From Halobacteriovoraceae bacterium (GTDB taxonomy: Bacteria > Bdellovibrionota > Bacteriovoracia > Bacteriovoracales > Bacteriovoracaceae): DNA of 64,000 nt. Below are positions 48,785 through 57,876 of the stretch, piece after piece. The position numbers and the translations under genes are program-made. The notes below the pieces were generated by a model that saw nothing but the letters and a program-made list of their open reading frames with translations, was not told where the DNA came from and did no database searches. The stretch covers positions 62,001 to 126,000 of the forward strand of contig PASN01000014.1 in assembly GCA_002711995.1 (NCBI GenBank), given 5' to 3'. Position 1 is the first letter of the stretch. Each line of letters opens with the position of its first letter.

Positions 48785-49540
48785 TTAACGTAAAAAATCT
48801 TCCAGCTCTAGAGACGCTTGGGTCTTCTCGTCTTTGTACTTAATGATGATCGCACAGTTTAAAGCAAGACCTTGTTCGGCCGCACATGCGAGTTTTTTGT
48901 TAATAGGCCTTGAGCCTGGAACAACAACCGCGTTTTCTGGAATAATGCAATCAGTGATCATCTTTTCATTTACACAATCATATATTGGAGTGCCTTTTGA
49001 TAGGGCGACGTTTGGAGCAATTACAGCACCTTTAGAAACCTGAACTCCCTCCACAATAACAGCTCCCGCTCCAATGAAAGCGTTGTCTTCGATAACCACT
49101 GGAGCAAGTCCAATCGGCTCAAGAACGCCGCCAATTTGAACTCCTGCTGACAAGTGAACGTTTTTGCCAATTTGAGCGCAAGATCCAACAAGAGCGTGAG
49201 AATCCACCATTGTGCCTTCATCAACAAAGGCCCCAACGTTTACATATGCTGGCGGCATAAGGATCACACCCTTTGACACATACGCGCCTCTTCTAATTGA
49301 AGTACCACCGGGAACCATTCTGATCCCATCTTCAGGTTTAAAAGCTCTTGGAGCTAAATTGTGCTTGTCCACAAACCCATGAAAGTGTTCTTCAGAAAAC
49401 TCTTTGAGCTCTCCGGCCTTGAATGCTTCAAGAATCATTTTTTTTACATCAGTGTTTGCAACCCACTTGCCGTCAATCTTATTCGCTGCGCGAACCTCTC
49501 CAGATTCAAGTAGGTCTAGTGCTTCTTTCCAGTCTTTCAT
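48785..49540 (-). CDS. dapD: DapD, tetrahydrodipicolinate N-succinyltransferase
   Basis: 251 residues. N-terminus with LESGEVRAANKIDGKWV as in DapD, then hexapeptide repeats forming a left-handed beta-helix (GGTSIRRGAYVSKGVILMP, VGAFVDEGTMVDSHALVGSC, NVHLSAGVQIGGVLEPIG). It succinylates tetrahydrodipicolinate, committing the pathway to the succinylase branch, which then needs an aminotransferase (DapC) and a desuccinylase. Fourth gene of the lysine operon, 12 nt after dapA; AAAGGAAA ribosome site. Confidence 0.95.
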   Translation of the reverse strand: MKDWKEALDLLESGEVRAANKIDGKWVANTDVKKMILEAFKAGELKEFSEEHFHGFVDKHNLAPRAFKPEDGIRMVPGGTSIRRGAYVSKGVILMPPAYVNVGAFVDEGTMVDSHALVGSCAQIGKNVHLSAGVQIGGVLEPIGLAPVVIEDNAFIGAGAVIVEGVQVSKGAVIAPNVALSKGTPIYDCVNEKMITDCIIPENAVVVPGSRPINKKLACAAEQGLALNCAIIIKYKDEKTQASLELEDFLR

Positions 49541-49552
49541 TATATTTCCTTT

Positions 49553-50446
49553 TTAGTTGTTATACTTTTTAAACCATTCATTAACGTTATTGTTTGCCGC
49601 AAGAATGTCGTCATTGCGATCAAGGTCCAAACTTGTTAGGGGAGGCATCAAGGCGTCAGAGCCAATCCTATGCTCAAGCTTAAGCAGTCTTTTGGCCGGA
49701 ATTGGGTTTGAAGCTATGAAAAGAGAATTGGCCGCAGCTTCCCACATCTTATTTTCCTCAAGAGACTTGTCCAGTGCCTTTTGCACATATAGGGCCGTTT
49801 GCTTAGGCCATGTGTTGCTGGCAACACTTACAAGGCCGCAAGAGCCTGCGTCTGCGAATTCTGGGAAAAGCCCATCGTCACCACAATAAACCTGAGCATT
49901 TCCGCTGGCCTTAAGGTAGGCCTTGAATTTATTTACATCGCCACTGGCCTCTTTAAGCGCCCAGAAGTTTTTGTGATCTTTTAAACGCTCCAATGCTGAG
50001 ACTTCCAATTCTTTGCCTGTTCTGCCTGGCACATTGTAGAGCATTACAGGCCTTGAAACTTTATCCATTAGAGATTTAAACCAGTGATACTGGCCTTGCG
50101 CTCCTGGTTTTGCATAAATTGGCACCACCATTAAGTAAGCGTCAATGTTTTGGGTTTCAAGCCAAGACACCCAGCTTTTTTGATCTTCGAGGTTGTGGCC
50201 TCCAACTCCGGCCATGACAGGCACGCTAGGGGAGAGCTTCGTCACATACTCAATAATCTCTTTTCTCGTTTCAAGACCTAAGTTTAGAGCTTCTCCTGTG
50301 CTTCCTAATATAAGGAGACCATTGCCTGCTTCTTCTTGCTCTTTAACAAGAGATTTAAGAGAGTCCCAATCAACCGATAGATCTTTGTTGAAAGGTGTCA
50401 CCAACGCGGTCCACAGGTTAAAATCATTAAGGTTAAAATTACTCAT
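49553..50446 (-). CDS. dapA: DapA, 4-hydroxy-tetrahydrodipicolinate synthase
   Basis: 297 residues. TIM-barrel aldolase of the DHDPS family: LLILGSTGEALNL (substrate-binding GSTGE), Tyr137 in MLYNVPGRTG and Schiff-base Lys165 in FWALKEASGD. It condenses aspartate semialdehyde with pyruvate, the first step of the lysine branch. Third gene of the operon, 10 nt after dapB, with AAAGGAT ribosome site. Confidence 0.96.
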   Translation of the reverse strand: MSNFNLNDFNLWTALVTPFNKDLSVDWDSLKSLVKEQEEAGNGLLILGSTGEALNLGLETRKEIIEYVTKLSPSVPVMAGVGGHNLEDQKSWVSWLETQNIDAYLMVVPIYAKPGAQGQYHWFKSLMDKVSRPVMLYNVPGRTGKELEVSALERLKDHKNFWALKEASGDVNKFKAYLKASGNAQVYCGDDGLFPEFADAGSCGLVSVASNTWPKQTALYVQKALDKSLEENKMWEAAANSLFIASNPIPAKRLLKLEHRIGSDALMPPLTSLDLDRNDDILAANNNVNEWFKKYNN

Positions 50447-50456
50447 ATATATCCTT

Positions 50457-51122
50457 TTATAGTTTTAAATAGTTCTTTACCACTTCGTTAAAATCTAAAA
50501 GTCCCTTAGAAAGGTTGTGGTCCTCATGTAGAATTTTAGCGGCCCATACAGCGCCTCTAGCAAAGATTGTTCTGTCCTTGGCCTCGTGAACTAATTTAAT
50601 TTTTTCATCGGCGCAATCAAACTCCAGGTGGTGATATCCAACCACGTCGCCCTCTCTTTGCGCGGTTATCTCAGCGTCCTTTCCTAGCCATTCCTTCCAA
50701 GAGATGGCCGTACCGCTTGGTGCGTCTTTTTTATGAACGTGGTGAATGTCATGAATTGTGAATGTGCCGTCATCGAACAAGTCTGACAGCTTTGACATGG
50801 TCTTAATCATCTCTCTTACAACATTCATCCCAAGGGAGAAATTGTGGGCCTTGATCCATGAGGCATTGTTTTCTTTGAGTCTTTGTTCAATATTCTTAGG
50901 CCATTCCATTCCAGTTGAACCTGTGACCACTGGAAGGCCAGATTCAACTAAAAGATCAATGTGATCCAAAAAGGCCTCACCTGGAAGGAAGGAGACAACC
51001 ACATCACAATTTTTTAGTGAATCAAGAGTTGCGGGATTTCTAGTGTTGAAAAGCTCAACATCCCCATGGATGTCCGCAACCTTCATTCCAGTTTTCCCTG
51101 TCCCTAGTAATGCAATTTTCAT
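50457..51122 (-). CDS. dapB: DapB, 4-hydroxy-tetrahydrodipicolinate reductase
   Basis: 221 residues from the ATG at 51122 (MKIALLGTGKTGMKVAD). An open frame continues to 51230 but would run into lysC. Rossmann GTGKTG, VTGSTGM and the signature HHVHKKDAPSGTA with substrate-binding residues. It is shorter than the usual 240-270 residues because the N-terminal domain is compact, as in several non-enteric DapB proteins. Second gene of the operon, 7 nt after lysC; AGGAAG ribosome site. Confidence 0.94.
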   Translation of the reverse strand: MKIALLGTGKTGMKVADIHGDVELFNTRNPATLDSLKNCDVVVSFLPGEAFLDHIDLLVESGLPVVTGSTGMEWPKNIEQRLKENNASWIKAHNFSLGMNVVREMIKTMSKLSDLFDDGTFTIHDIHHVHKKDAPSGTAISWKEWLGKDAEITAQREGDVVGYHHLEFDCADEKIKLVHEAKDRTIFARGAVWAAKILHEDHNLSKGLLDFNEVVKNYLKL

Positions 51123-51129
51123 AGTCTTC

Positions 51130-52485
51130 CTATTTGCAATTCTCAATAAACTTTTCGTGAAGTCTTTGCACGGCCACATTGCAGTCTTCTTCGGCCACAA
51201 GAAGGTTAAAGTTGTGAGCGGATGCTCCAAGACACATCATGCGCACATTGATCTCTCCAAGAGCGTTAAACAAGTCTCTTGCAAGTCCGTGAGTTGAAAG
51301 AATCTTGTTTCCAATTAGTGAGATCAAGGCCTGACCTGTTTCAAAGCTTACTTCTCCAAATGCTTCCAAATCTTTAATTAGCGCCTTGTGCTCCATCATT
51401 GATCTATCGATTGAGACAGAAACACTAATCTCGGAAGTTGTTACACAGTCCACACTTATTTGGTGATTGGAAAACACATTGAAGATGTTTCCCATAAAAC
51501 CAATGGCGTTTAACATTTTTGGAGTTCTAATAGTTAAAAGAGCTTGATCGCTTCTTTTTGCAAGGGCCCTGATTAGAGGTTTGTCTTGAACCTCTTGTCG
51601 AATCCAAGTTCCTTTAGCGTCCCCCTCGTAAGAGCTTCCAACAAATACAGGTATGTTTTTTTGCATCGCTGGCACAAGAGTGGTTGGGTGAAGGATCTTG
51701 GCGCCGTACTGGGCCATCTCACTCGCTTCATCATAGCTGATTTCATGAATTGGAGTTGCGCCTTTGCAAATTCTTGGATCTGTTGAAGCTATGCCTGCGA
51801 CATCTGTCCATATCTCTAAAACATTTGCGTTTACCGCTTGGGCAAAAAGGGCCGCAGAGTAGTCAGAGCCGCCTCTGCCAAGAGTTGTCGTGTGTCCGGC
51901 CTCAGTTTTTCCTATAAAGCCTTGGGATATGTAAATTCTCTCTGGTGAAAAATCAAAAACCTCTTTTGCCTTTCTAGCTATGACATCAATTTGAGGACGA
52001 GCTTTTGTGTGCTTGTCGTCCGTAATGATCACATCTCTTGCATCAAGAAGAACAACGTCCTTCTTTGGAAATAGCTTTTTATAAGAAAGTGAAAATAGTA
52101 GAGAAGACATTCTTTCACCTAAGCTTAAAACTTGATCGCGGGCCTTGTCAGAACATTCTTTTAATAAAAATATTCCTCTTGATAAAGTCTCAAGCTCTTT
52201 TAAAAGGGCCTTTAGTTTGTCTGTTGGATCGGAATCTTTTGTGAAGTTTGCAAGAATGTCAAAATGCTTTTCTCTAAGATTGAATAAGAGCTTTTCACAT
52301 GTGCCCCAATTTCCTTCTTGAGCGGTGTTTATCAACTCCAAAAGTTTATCCGTTGTTCCATAGGTTGCAGACACCAATACGATGGATGAATTCTGTCTGT
52401 GCGCTATTTTAGCACTCCTATCCATTGCCGCTTCATCGGCCATGGAGCTGCCTCCAAATTTGGAAACAATAATCTGATTAGCCAT
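51130..52485 (-). CDS. lysC: Aspartate kinase (monofunctional)
   Basis: 451 residues. Kinase N-terminus IIVSKFGGSSMADEAAM, FIGKTEAGHTTTLGRGGSDYSA (nucleotide and aspartate site), WTDVAGI, and two C-terminal ACT domains (LLTIRTPKMLNAIG, ALISLIGNKILST) that usually confer lysine and/or threonine feedback. First gene of lysC-dapB-dapA-dapD-lysA-AstE-like. CGGAG precedes the ATG. A short hairpin in the leader may attenuate; I find no lysine-riboswitch core. Confidence 0.95.
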   Translation of the reverse strand: MANQIIVSKFGGSSMADEAAMDRSAKIAHRQNSSIVLVSATYGTTDKLLELINTAQEGNWGTCEKLLFNLREKHFDILANFTKDSDPTDKLKALLKELETLSRGIFLLKECSDKARDQVLSLGERMSSLLFSLSYKKLFPKKDVVLLDARDVIITDDKHTKARPQIDVIARKAKEVFDFSPERIYISQGFIGKTEAGHTTTLGRGGSDYSAALFAQAVNANVLEIWTDVAGIASTDPRICKGATPIHEISYDEASEMAQYGAKILHPTTLVPAMQKNIPVFVGSSYEGDAKGTWIRQEVQDKPLIRALAKRSDQALLTIRTPKMLNAIGFMGNIFNVFSNHQISVDCVTTSEISVSVSIDRSMMEHKALIKDLEAFGEVSFETGQALISLIGNKILSTHGLARDLFNALGEINVRMMCLGASAHNFNLLVAEEDCNVAVQRLHEKFIENCK

Positions 52486-52509
52486 TCTTGCTCCGATATA
52501 TAAAGAAAG

Positions 52510-52523
52510 AGGGCGACTGCCCT
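52510..52523 (-). promoter_or_regulatory. Hairpin in the lysC leader
   Basis: AGGGC and GCCCT pair around AGTC on the minus strand, followed by CTTTCTTTATAT. It could be an attenuator-type terminator ahead of lysC, but the stem is only 5 bp and no leader peptide or anti-terminator is evident. Confidence 0.3.
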
Positions 52524-52676
52524 GCTAAATTGTTGATTATATAAGGATAATAAAGAACGGTCGCTAATTCAAGGTGATGACAATATTTTACCCTGGGGTT
52601 TGAGTACCTTACTGTTTTTGTCTGAATGGGGTAGATTTACGTGACCGAAATAAAGTCTAGAACTATAATAAGTTTT

Positions 52677-53192
52677 ATGAGGAATAAAAGTCAGATTTTA
52701 AAAGCGACAAATCACAGATGGTTTAGCGCCTTCTTTTTGGGTGGCGCAGCCTTGGCCTTCTTTATGATTGAACCAGAAAAGTCACTATTCCTAAAGTATG
52801 GAGTTGTATGTCTTTCCTTACTTATTGGAATTTGGTTTCTTCTTAGAAAGTCTGAAGATAAAATTTGGATCTCCAATGGAATCTTTCACTTCTCTCAGGT
52901 CAGAGGCAAAGAGGCAAAGGCCGATAACGTGCCCATTAAAGATATCAGATCATTTGAAATTGTTTTCTCTGGACACCACGGAGGGAACTCCATTGTTAGA
53001 CATAATTGTTATGTAGTCACCAAAGACGGCAAGAGGATAAAGCTTCCTGATGGAATTAAGTACGCGGCATATAATCCAGGCCAAGTTGGGCTGTCGTTTC
53101 TAGTAAGGCCACTTCAAGTTATTAATCGGAATATATTTGTTGATGTGAATGATGAAGAAGTCAAAGGCAAGGCCAAACCTGTCTTTAAGTAA
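52677..53192 (+). CDS. Membrane protein with two helices, unknown function
   Basis: 171 residues from the ATG at 52677. An in-frame GTG at 52641 exists, but it lies inside GTGACC, a -35-like element spaced 17 nt from TATAAT, which ends 7 nt before this ATG; the short start with a leaderless mRNA is preferred. Two adjacent membrane helices (FSAFFLGGAALAFFMI and YGVVCLSLLIGIWFLL) precede a cytosolic beta-rich domain (RSFEIVFSGHHGG, YVVTKDGKRIKLP) reminiscent of bacterial PH-like domains. Function unknown; asd follows 78 nt downstream. Confidence 0.75.
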   Translation: MRNKSQILKATNHRWFSAFFLGGAALAFFMIEPEKSLFLKYGVVCLSLLIGIWFLLRKSEDKIWISNGIFHFSQVRGKEAKADNVPIKDIRSFEIVFSGHHGGNSIVRHNCYVVTKDGKRIKLPDGIKYAAYNPGQVGLSFLVRPLQVINRNIFVDVNDEEVKGKAKPVFK

Positions 53193-53270
53193 TTAAGATC
53201 TCTAAAACCCTTTATATTTGTCACCATCTATCCGACAATGGCATATACATAATTTATTTTTGGAGAGTAT

Positions 53271-54377
53271 ATGAAGAAAGTTGGCATTGTTGGTTGGAGA
53301 GGAATGGTAGGTTCGGTCCTTATGGAGCGAATGGAGCAAGAGAAAGATCTTGAGCTTATTGACGCCACACTGTTTTCCACCTCTCTTAAAGGCGAAAAAA
53401 ACAATTGGCATCCAAAATGCTCCGACACTGTAATGGACTCAAACTCCATAGAAGAATTAAAAGAAATGGATGTCATCATCACTTGCCAAGGCGGAGACTA
53501 TACCAAAGAAATTCATCCCAAGCTTCGAGCAACAGGATGGAGTGGACATTGGATTGACGCTGCAAGCGCCATGAGAATGGACGAAAATGCAACAATCGTT
53601 TTGGATCCAGTGAATCAAAAACAAATAGTCCAAGCTATAGACAGTGGTAAAAAAGATTTTGTGGGCGGCAACTGCACAGTTTCCCTGATGCTTTTGGCCC
53701 TTGGGGGGCTTTTTGAAGAGGGGATAGTTGAGTGGGTCTCTGGACACACCTACCAAGCTGCAAGCGGCGCTGGAGCAAGAAACATGATTGAGCTCTTAGA
53801 ACAAAGCCACTTTCTTACTTCACAATATGTGGACGCAAAAGCTCCGGGCAAGGCAGCTCTTGAATATGAAAAGCTTGTAACCGAGGCAGCAAAATCAAAA
53901 GATATGCCTGTGGATAATTTCGGTCAGCCTTTGGCGCTATCTTTACTTCCTTGGATTGATGTAAAGATGGAAAACGGACAATCTAGAGAGGAGTGGAAGG
54001 CCCAAGTTGAAGCTAATAAAATCCTTGGAAGCAAAGAAATCATTCCTATAGATGGAACTTGTGTTCGTGTTGCTAGTCTAAGATGCCACTCTCAGGCATT
54101 CACCATCAAACTCAAAAAAGACGTTGGAATACAAACGATAGAAAATCTTATAGGCCAACACAATGATTGGGTTGAACTTGTTCCCAACAATAAATAAGAC
54201 ACTGTAGAAAAGCTTACTCCTAAGAATGTGACTGGCACATTGAAAATTCCTGTGGGAAGAATTAGAAAAATGAATCTTGGGGACAACTTTGTAAACGCCT
54301 TCACCGTTGGAGATCAGCTCCTTTGGGGAGCTGCAGAGCCACTTAGAAGAACTTTAAGATTAATACTAAAAGATTAA
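53271..54377 (+). pseudogene. asd: Aspartate-semialdehyde dehydrogenase, in-frame stop at codon 309
   Basis: An asd gene with all landmarks: [10 protein letters not shown] (NADP loop), catalytic Cys135 in [18 protein letters not shown] and [14 protein letters not shown]. At codon 309 (54195-54197) there is a TAA. The same frame then continues for 59 codons to TAA at 54375-54377 and encodes the conserved C-terminus ([34 protein letters not shown]). Total 368 codons matches E. coli Asd (367), with the TAA aligning to a Glu codon. The terminated product would lack a conserved segment of the enzyme. Asd supplies the semialdehyde for DapA and for threonine/methionine. Nonsense mutation, sequencing error or readthrough are all possible. 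Confidence 0.85.
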
Positions 54378-55480
54378 ACGTAGGTTGTGAAGGCCCTTGG
54401 ATCTAGCACTAGCTCTCCAGAGGCCTCTTTTTGTTTGAGGTATTTAATGATCTCATTTTGGGCCTTGCTGATGGCCGTAGGCGGTTTTTCTCTTTCCAAC
54501 CTTTCAAGGAACTCAACACGAACATTCTCGCTGAGCTCAATAAAGAGGTCATAGATCAGCTCTTTGCTGGATAGGCGAAGGGCCGTGGCCAGAAGGTCAT
54601 GGCTCAAGTCCTGCAATAGCTCAATTTTCATTTGAGTTGTCATATATCTTAGGCGATCTAGGTACTCTATAGAGTCGCGAAGATTGTTCGCCAAGATTTT
54701 ATTTTTCACTTCAATATTGTTAATAATTCTATATTGATCCTCTGGATCAAGGCCACAGTATCTTTCAGGGTCTAGACCTTTAACTCTTGTTGCCTTCTTT
54801 TCAATCACAGAGTTTATTGACTTGTAGCTTACAGTGTCCAACTCGGATGAGAATTTAAGCCCCACCTTGAAAAGGATATCGTCTGGAGCTCCCTTGTATC
54901 GCTCCATATACACAACTTTGGTCTTTAAAGGCTCCGGCAATGCCTGATCCGTAAGATTCATGAGATTTAAATCCATGCCCTCGGTTAGCCTGTGCTTAGA
55001 CTGCATGTTGATAACCATACTTGCCCCTGAGATTGAGATATCCACAAGGACACAACTAAGAAGAAACTCTGGCTCGCCATTTTCTTTCTTAGTGGTGGAT
55101 TCAAAAGTAATGTTTTTATGGTCTTGATACTTATAATAAAAGCGTTGATGCTTTCTTTTCTCGTAAACCTGCAACTCATTAGGTTGGGTTGAGTCAAAAA
55201 TATTTCCGTAAAACTTGTATTTGTCCTTCTTAAAAATAATGTCAATGGACTTAACATGAAAATAGACAGGCTTATCTGCCATCAAGTCGCCATACTTTTT
55301 TAAAGAGGAGTTCTTTATAAAGAATTGCATTCTGGACGGATCAAGCTCGCGAAGCTCAATGTCATAAATTTTTCTTGAGCTTCCATACTGTTGCCACAAA
55401 ATAAAATCACATTCGCTGTCTTTTGCAGTTGTTAGCAACTCATGAATAAGAGGTTTTTGGTAAGTCTTCCAGTAACGCAT
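54374..55480 (-). CDS. PilZ-domain protein with FliG C-terminal-like domain
   Basis: 368 residues. Residues 1-100 resemble a YcgR-N-type domain. The PilZ domain (about 105-220) has both c-di-GMP motifs: Arg109xxxArg113 in [10 protein letters not shown] and Asp147-x-Ser149-xx-Gly152 in VDISISGAS. Residues 265-365 ([20 protein letters not shown], then [19 protein letters not shown]) look like the FliG C-terminal fold. The pairing suggests a c-di-GMP-responsive protein at or mimicking the flagellar switch. TATCAT lies 6 nt before the ATG; no ribosome site. Its end overlaps the asd frame by 4 nt. Confidence 0.8.
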   Translation of the reverse strand: MRYWKTYQKPLIHELLTTAKDSECDFILWQQYGSSRKIYDIELRELDPSRMQFFIKNSSLKKYGDLMADKPVYFHVKSIDIIFKKDKYKFYGNIFDSTQPNELQVYEKRKHQRFYYKYQDHKNITFESTTKKENGEPEFLLSCVLVDISISGASMVINMQSKHRLTEGMDLNLMNLTDQALPEPLKTKVVYMERYKGAPDDILFKVGLKFSSELDTVSYKSINSVIEKKATRVKGLDPERYCGLDPEDQYRIINNIEVKNKILANNLRDSIEYLDRLRYMTTQMKIELLQDLSHDLLATALRLSSKELIYDLFIELSENVRVEFLERLEREKPPTAISKAQNEIIKYLKQKEASGELVLDPRAFTTYV

Positions 55481-55531
55481 AAATATATGATATCAAAAAT
55501 TAAAGCATCTCCATAGTGGATAATTTTGGAC

Positions 55532-55567
55532 AAAAAAAAAGGAGACTAAAAAGTCTCCTTTTTACTT
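55532..55567. terminator. Bidirectional terminator
   Basis: GGAGACT (55541-55547) and AGTCTCC (55552-55558) form a 7-bp stem with an AAAA loop, flanked by nine A on the left and TTTTT on the right. It lies beyond the stop of the 34-residue basic gene on the minus strand. Confidence 0.9.
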
Positions 55568-55582
55568 TCGAAAAATGACGAA

Positions 55583-55687
55583 TTATTTTTTAGCTTCGTC
55601 GATTTTTCTTTGAATCTTGGCCTTTTTCTTGGCCTGATTTCTTTTTCTTCTCATTTTAAGTTCTGTCTTTTTTCTACCTCTACCCAT
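55583..55687 (-). CDS. 34-residue very basic protein
   Basis: A short gene not long enough for usual ORF cut-offs: ATG at 55687, TAA at 55583-55585, with TTTGGAGGTCC giving a strong ribosome site and a strong terminator after it. The product starts MGRGRKKTELKMRRKRNQ and ends KIDEAKK; about half of its residues are Lys or Arg. Composition and size resemble small ribosomal or RNA-binding proteins such as the THX or Sra type, without clear homology. It has its own transcription unit. Confidence 0.78.
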   Translation of the reverse strand: MGRGRKKTELKMRRKRNQAKKKAKIQRKIDEAKK

Positions 55688-55764
55688 TGTGGACCTCCAA
55701 AGCATTAATTTTTAAGCTAAATTTCTTCATATGTAAAGTATTTGCGCTGTGTGTCTGAGTGGTA

Positions 55765-56430
55765 TTATACGCAAAAACCCTCGAAATTGCGAGTCAATTG
55801 TGCCTCTAAATCGCTTTGAGGCGTCTCGAGAATCTCTGCACAACGAGCATATATATCTTTAATGGTTTTGTCTGGTTGATCGTCAGTTTCAAAGAAGATT
55901 CTATCTTTATCAAACAAGTTTAAGTTTTTTACCGCAGTTGATTCCGTGGTGAATAGACGGGCGCCAAAAGAAAAGTAACAATCTGCCGCTTCTCTAAGTT
56001 GTTTGTAAGTTTGAGCATTTCCATTGAAGTCATGAAAAAGAAACTTGGTTGAAGGCCTTGCTTTTTTTAGAAAGGGAATTATATCTGAATAGGCCTTAAC
56101 ACAGTGTATGACAACTCTTTGTATTTTGAAGCGTGCAGCAAATTCCATTTGGTGTTCAAACACCTCAAGCTGCTTTTCCCATGTTTCTTTTCTTGCCCGG
56201 TCCAGCCCAATTTCTCCAAGTGCAAAAAAGCCCGGCATTTGAACAAAAGACTTTAAGCGGTCTAAAAAATCTTTGTACTCTATTTCCTCAACATGCCACG
56301 GATGAAGTCCATAGCAAAACCTTCTACTGCTTGGAAACGCAAGGCCTGCAGGAAGACTTGAATCCATTACTTGAACCTCAATTAGCTCTGGATCATGGCT
56401 TAATGTGTGGGTGTGTATGTCAATCATCAT
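55765..56430 (-). CDS. TatD-family metal-dependent hydrolase
   Basis: About 221 residues from the ATG at 56430, where GGAG lies upstream. MIDIHTHTLSHD (HxH metal site), GLHPWHVEE, ALGEIGLDRAR, VIHCVKAYSD and FFETDDQPD match the TatD nuclease family; the family acts as a 3'-5' DNase or other metal-dependent hydrolase. It is smaller than typical TatD (about 260) and diverged, like the QatD/TatD-like branch. Overlaps the tcdA end by 11 nt. Confidence 0.87.
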   Translation of the reverse strand: MMIDIHTHTLSHDPELIEVQVMDSSLPAGLAFPSSRRFCYGLHPWHVEEIEYKDFLDRLKSFVQMPGFFALGEIGLDRARKETWEKQLEVFEHQMEFAARFKIQRVVIHCVKAYSDIIPFLKKARPSTKFLFHDFNGNAQTYKQLREAADCYFSFGARLFTTESTAVKNLNLFDKDRIFFETDDQPDKTIKDIYARCAEILETPQSDLEAQLTRNFEGFCV

Positions 56431-57190
56431 TTTTTGCTCCCATGGCCAGATCATTTATTACTCTCGCCGCGGCCATGAAGCCAAAAGTGCCCGTTATGAA
56501 AACTGAAGATCCAAAGCCATTCTCACAATTGATATTGGTTGGGCCTTTATCAGTTGAGCAGGTCTTTTCCGGAAGGATCTGATCTTCAGGAGAAAATATG
56601 CAGGGGATCTTGTATTTTCTTTTTTTGTTGCGGCTAAATCCATGTTCCACTTTGAGTCTTTTCCTAACTTGGGCAAGAAGTCTGCAGTTGTAGCTTCTAT
56701 TTAAATCGGACTCTTGAATGAGGGAAGGATTAATCTTACCTCCAGCGCCACCTGTGACCACTAAAGGGATAGATCTTTTGTTGCATTCAGCTATAAGAAG
56801 GCATTTGCTTTTTACGCTGTCTATAGCATCTATGATGTAGTCGCAATCAATGGAAAGTATATCCTCCATAGAGCTTTGGCTGAAGAAGTCCTCTATGGCC
56901 TCGACAGTGACGTTTGGATTTATCTCCACAATTCTATGCTTCATCTGCTGGACTTTCATTTTTCCAACACTCATGGATGTTGCATGAATTTGTCTGTTTA
57001 TATTGGTCACACAAATGTCATCAAGATCAACTAAAGTTAGTTTTCCAACGCCGCTTCGCGCCAGAGCTTCAGCTGCCCAAGACCCAACTCCGCCAATGCC
57101 AACAACCATTACATGAGCTTTTGCCAGGTCATTGAATCCATTTTGAGTATATAGGCGCTCTACGCCTTCAAAAGGTGATTTTGTTTCCAT
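56420..57190 (-). CDS. tcdA: tRNA threonylcarbamoyladenosine dehydratase (TcdA/CsdL)
   Basis: 256 residues of the E1/ThiF fold: VERLYTQNGFNDLAKAH start, nucleotide loop VGIGGVGSWAAEALARSG, LVDLDDICVTNINRQ, IIDAIDSVKSKC and GGAGGKINP. TcdA converts t6A37 of tRNA into its cyclic form (ct6A), helping decoding of ANN codons. Middle gene of a tRNA/RNA-related minus-strand cluster: truC-like, tcdA, tatD. Confidence 0.94.
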   Translation of the reverse strand: METKSPFEGVERLYTQNGFNDLAKAHVMVVGIGGVGSWAAEALARSGVGKLTLVDLDDICVTNINRQIHATSMSVGKMKVQQMKHRIVEINPNVTVEAIEDFFSQSSMEDILSIDCDYIIDAIDSVKSKCLLIAECNKRSIPLVVTGGAGGKINPSLIQESDLNRSYNCRLLAQVRKRLKVEHGFSRNKKRKYKIPCIFSPEDQILPEKTCSTDKGPTNINCENGFGSSVFITGTFGFMAAARVINDLAMGAKNDD

Positions 57191-57204
57191 GCTCTTTAAT
57201 TATC

Positions 57205-57876
57205 TTAATCTGCAGAGGGTGTAAATTCTCTTTGTCGCATCTTGGAGAGGGAGTTTTGTAAATCCACAGGAAGGGGACAGTTTATTTCCACTTCTTTTTC
57301 GGTAATGGGATGTATAAAGCTTAGTTGAGTTGCGTGTAGGAATATTCGATCTATGCCGTAAATATCTCGGTAGTGGTCATTTATGGCCTTTTTGCCATAC
57401 TTTCGATCACCAATAACATTAGCAATTCTTCTAGAGAGATGCCTTCTTATTTGATGCCTACGGCCTGTTTTAATTTCCACCTCAAGGAGAGTGGATCGCT
57501 CAAACAACTCCTTTGGTCGAGTCAATGTAAGAGCTTCCTGTTCTACCTTCTGCTCATTTCTTAGGGCAAAGGAGTATTCCTGCGGCGATTCATGTCGCCC
57601 TCTTGCAAGTGCTGTGTATATTTTTCTTGTGCTCTCCTCATGCCATGAACTCTGTAGTGATCTCACCGCCTCTTGATTAAGACCAAAGATCACAATGCCA
57701 GAGACTGGGCGGTCAAGACGATGAATGGGGTAGAGGTACATGTCTATTTGATCTCTTAGATCTTTAAGAAGACATTCTTTCTCATTGGTCTCTTTCCAAT
57801 AGGGATGAACCAAAAGCCCTGAAGGCTTATTGGTCGCAACAAAATGTTCATCTTTAAAAAGTATCTCTAAGCTCAT
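57205..57876 (-). CDS. RluA-family pseudouridine synthase (TruC-like)
   Basis: 223 residues. Catalytic Asp55 in IHRLDRPVSG, N-terminal FVATNKPSGLLVHP and C-terminal TGRRHQIRRHLSR. Length, lack of an S4 domain and the Asp55 position fit TruC, which makes pseudouridine 65 in some tRNAs; the exact target is inferred. Overlaps the end of the upstream membrane-protein gene by 4 nt and precedes tcdA by 14 nt. Confidence 0.88.
   Translation of the reverse strand: MSLEILFKDEHFVATNKPSGLLVHPYWKETNEKECLLKDLRDQIDMYLYPIHRLDRPVSGIVIFGLNQEAVRSLQSSWHEESTRKIYTALARGRHESPQEYSFALRNEQKVEQEALTLTRPKELFERSTLLEVEIKTGRRHQIRRHLSRRIANVIGDRKYGKKAINDHYRDIYGIDRIFLHATQLSFIHPITEKEVEINCPLPVDLQNSLSKMRQREFTPSAD

Noticed and set aside
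52486-52640. Lysine riboswitch upstream of lysC
   Set aside because: The leader is short (about 100-150 nt) and I could not find the conserved core or stem pattern of the L box.
52641-52676. GTG start for the membrane protein at 52677
   Set aside because: The GTG lies in a -35-like sequence spaced 17 nt from TATAAT that ends next to the later ATG, so the earlier codons are probably not transcribed.
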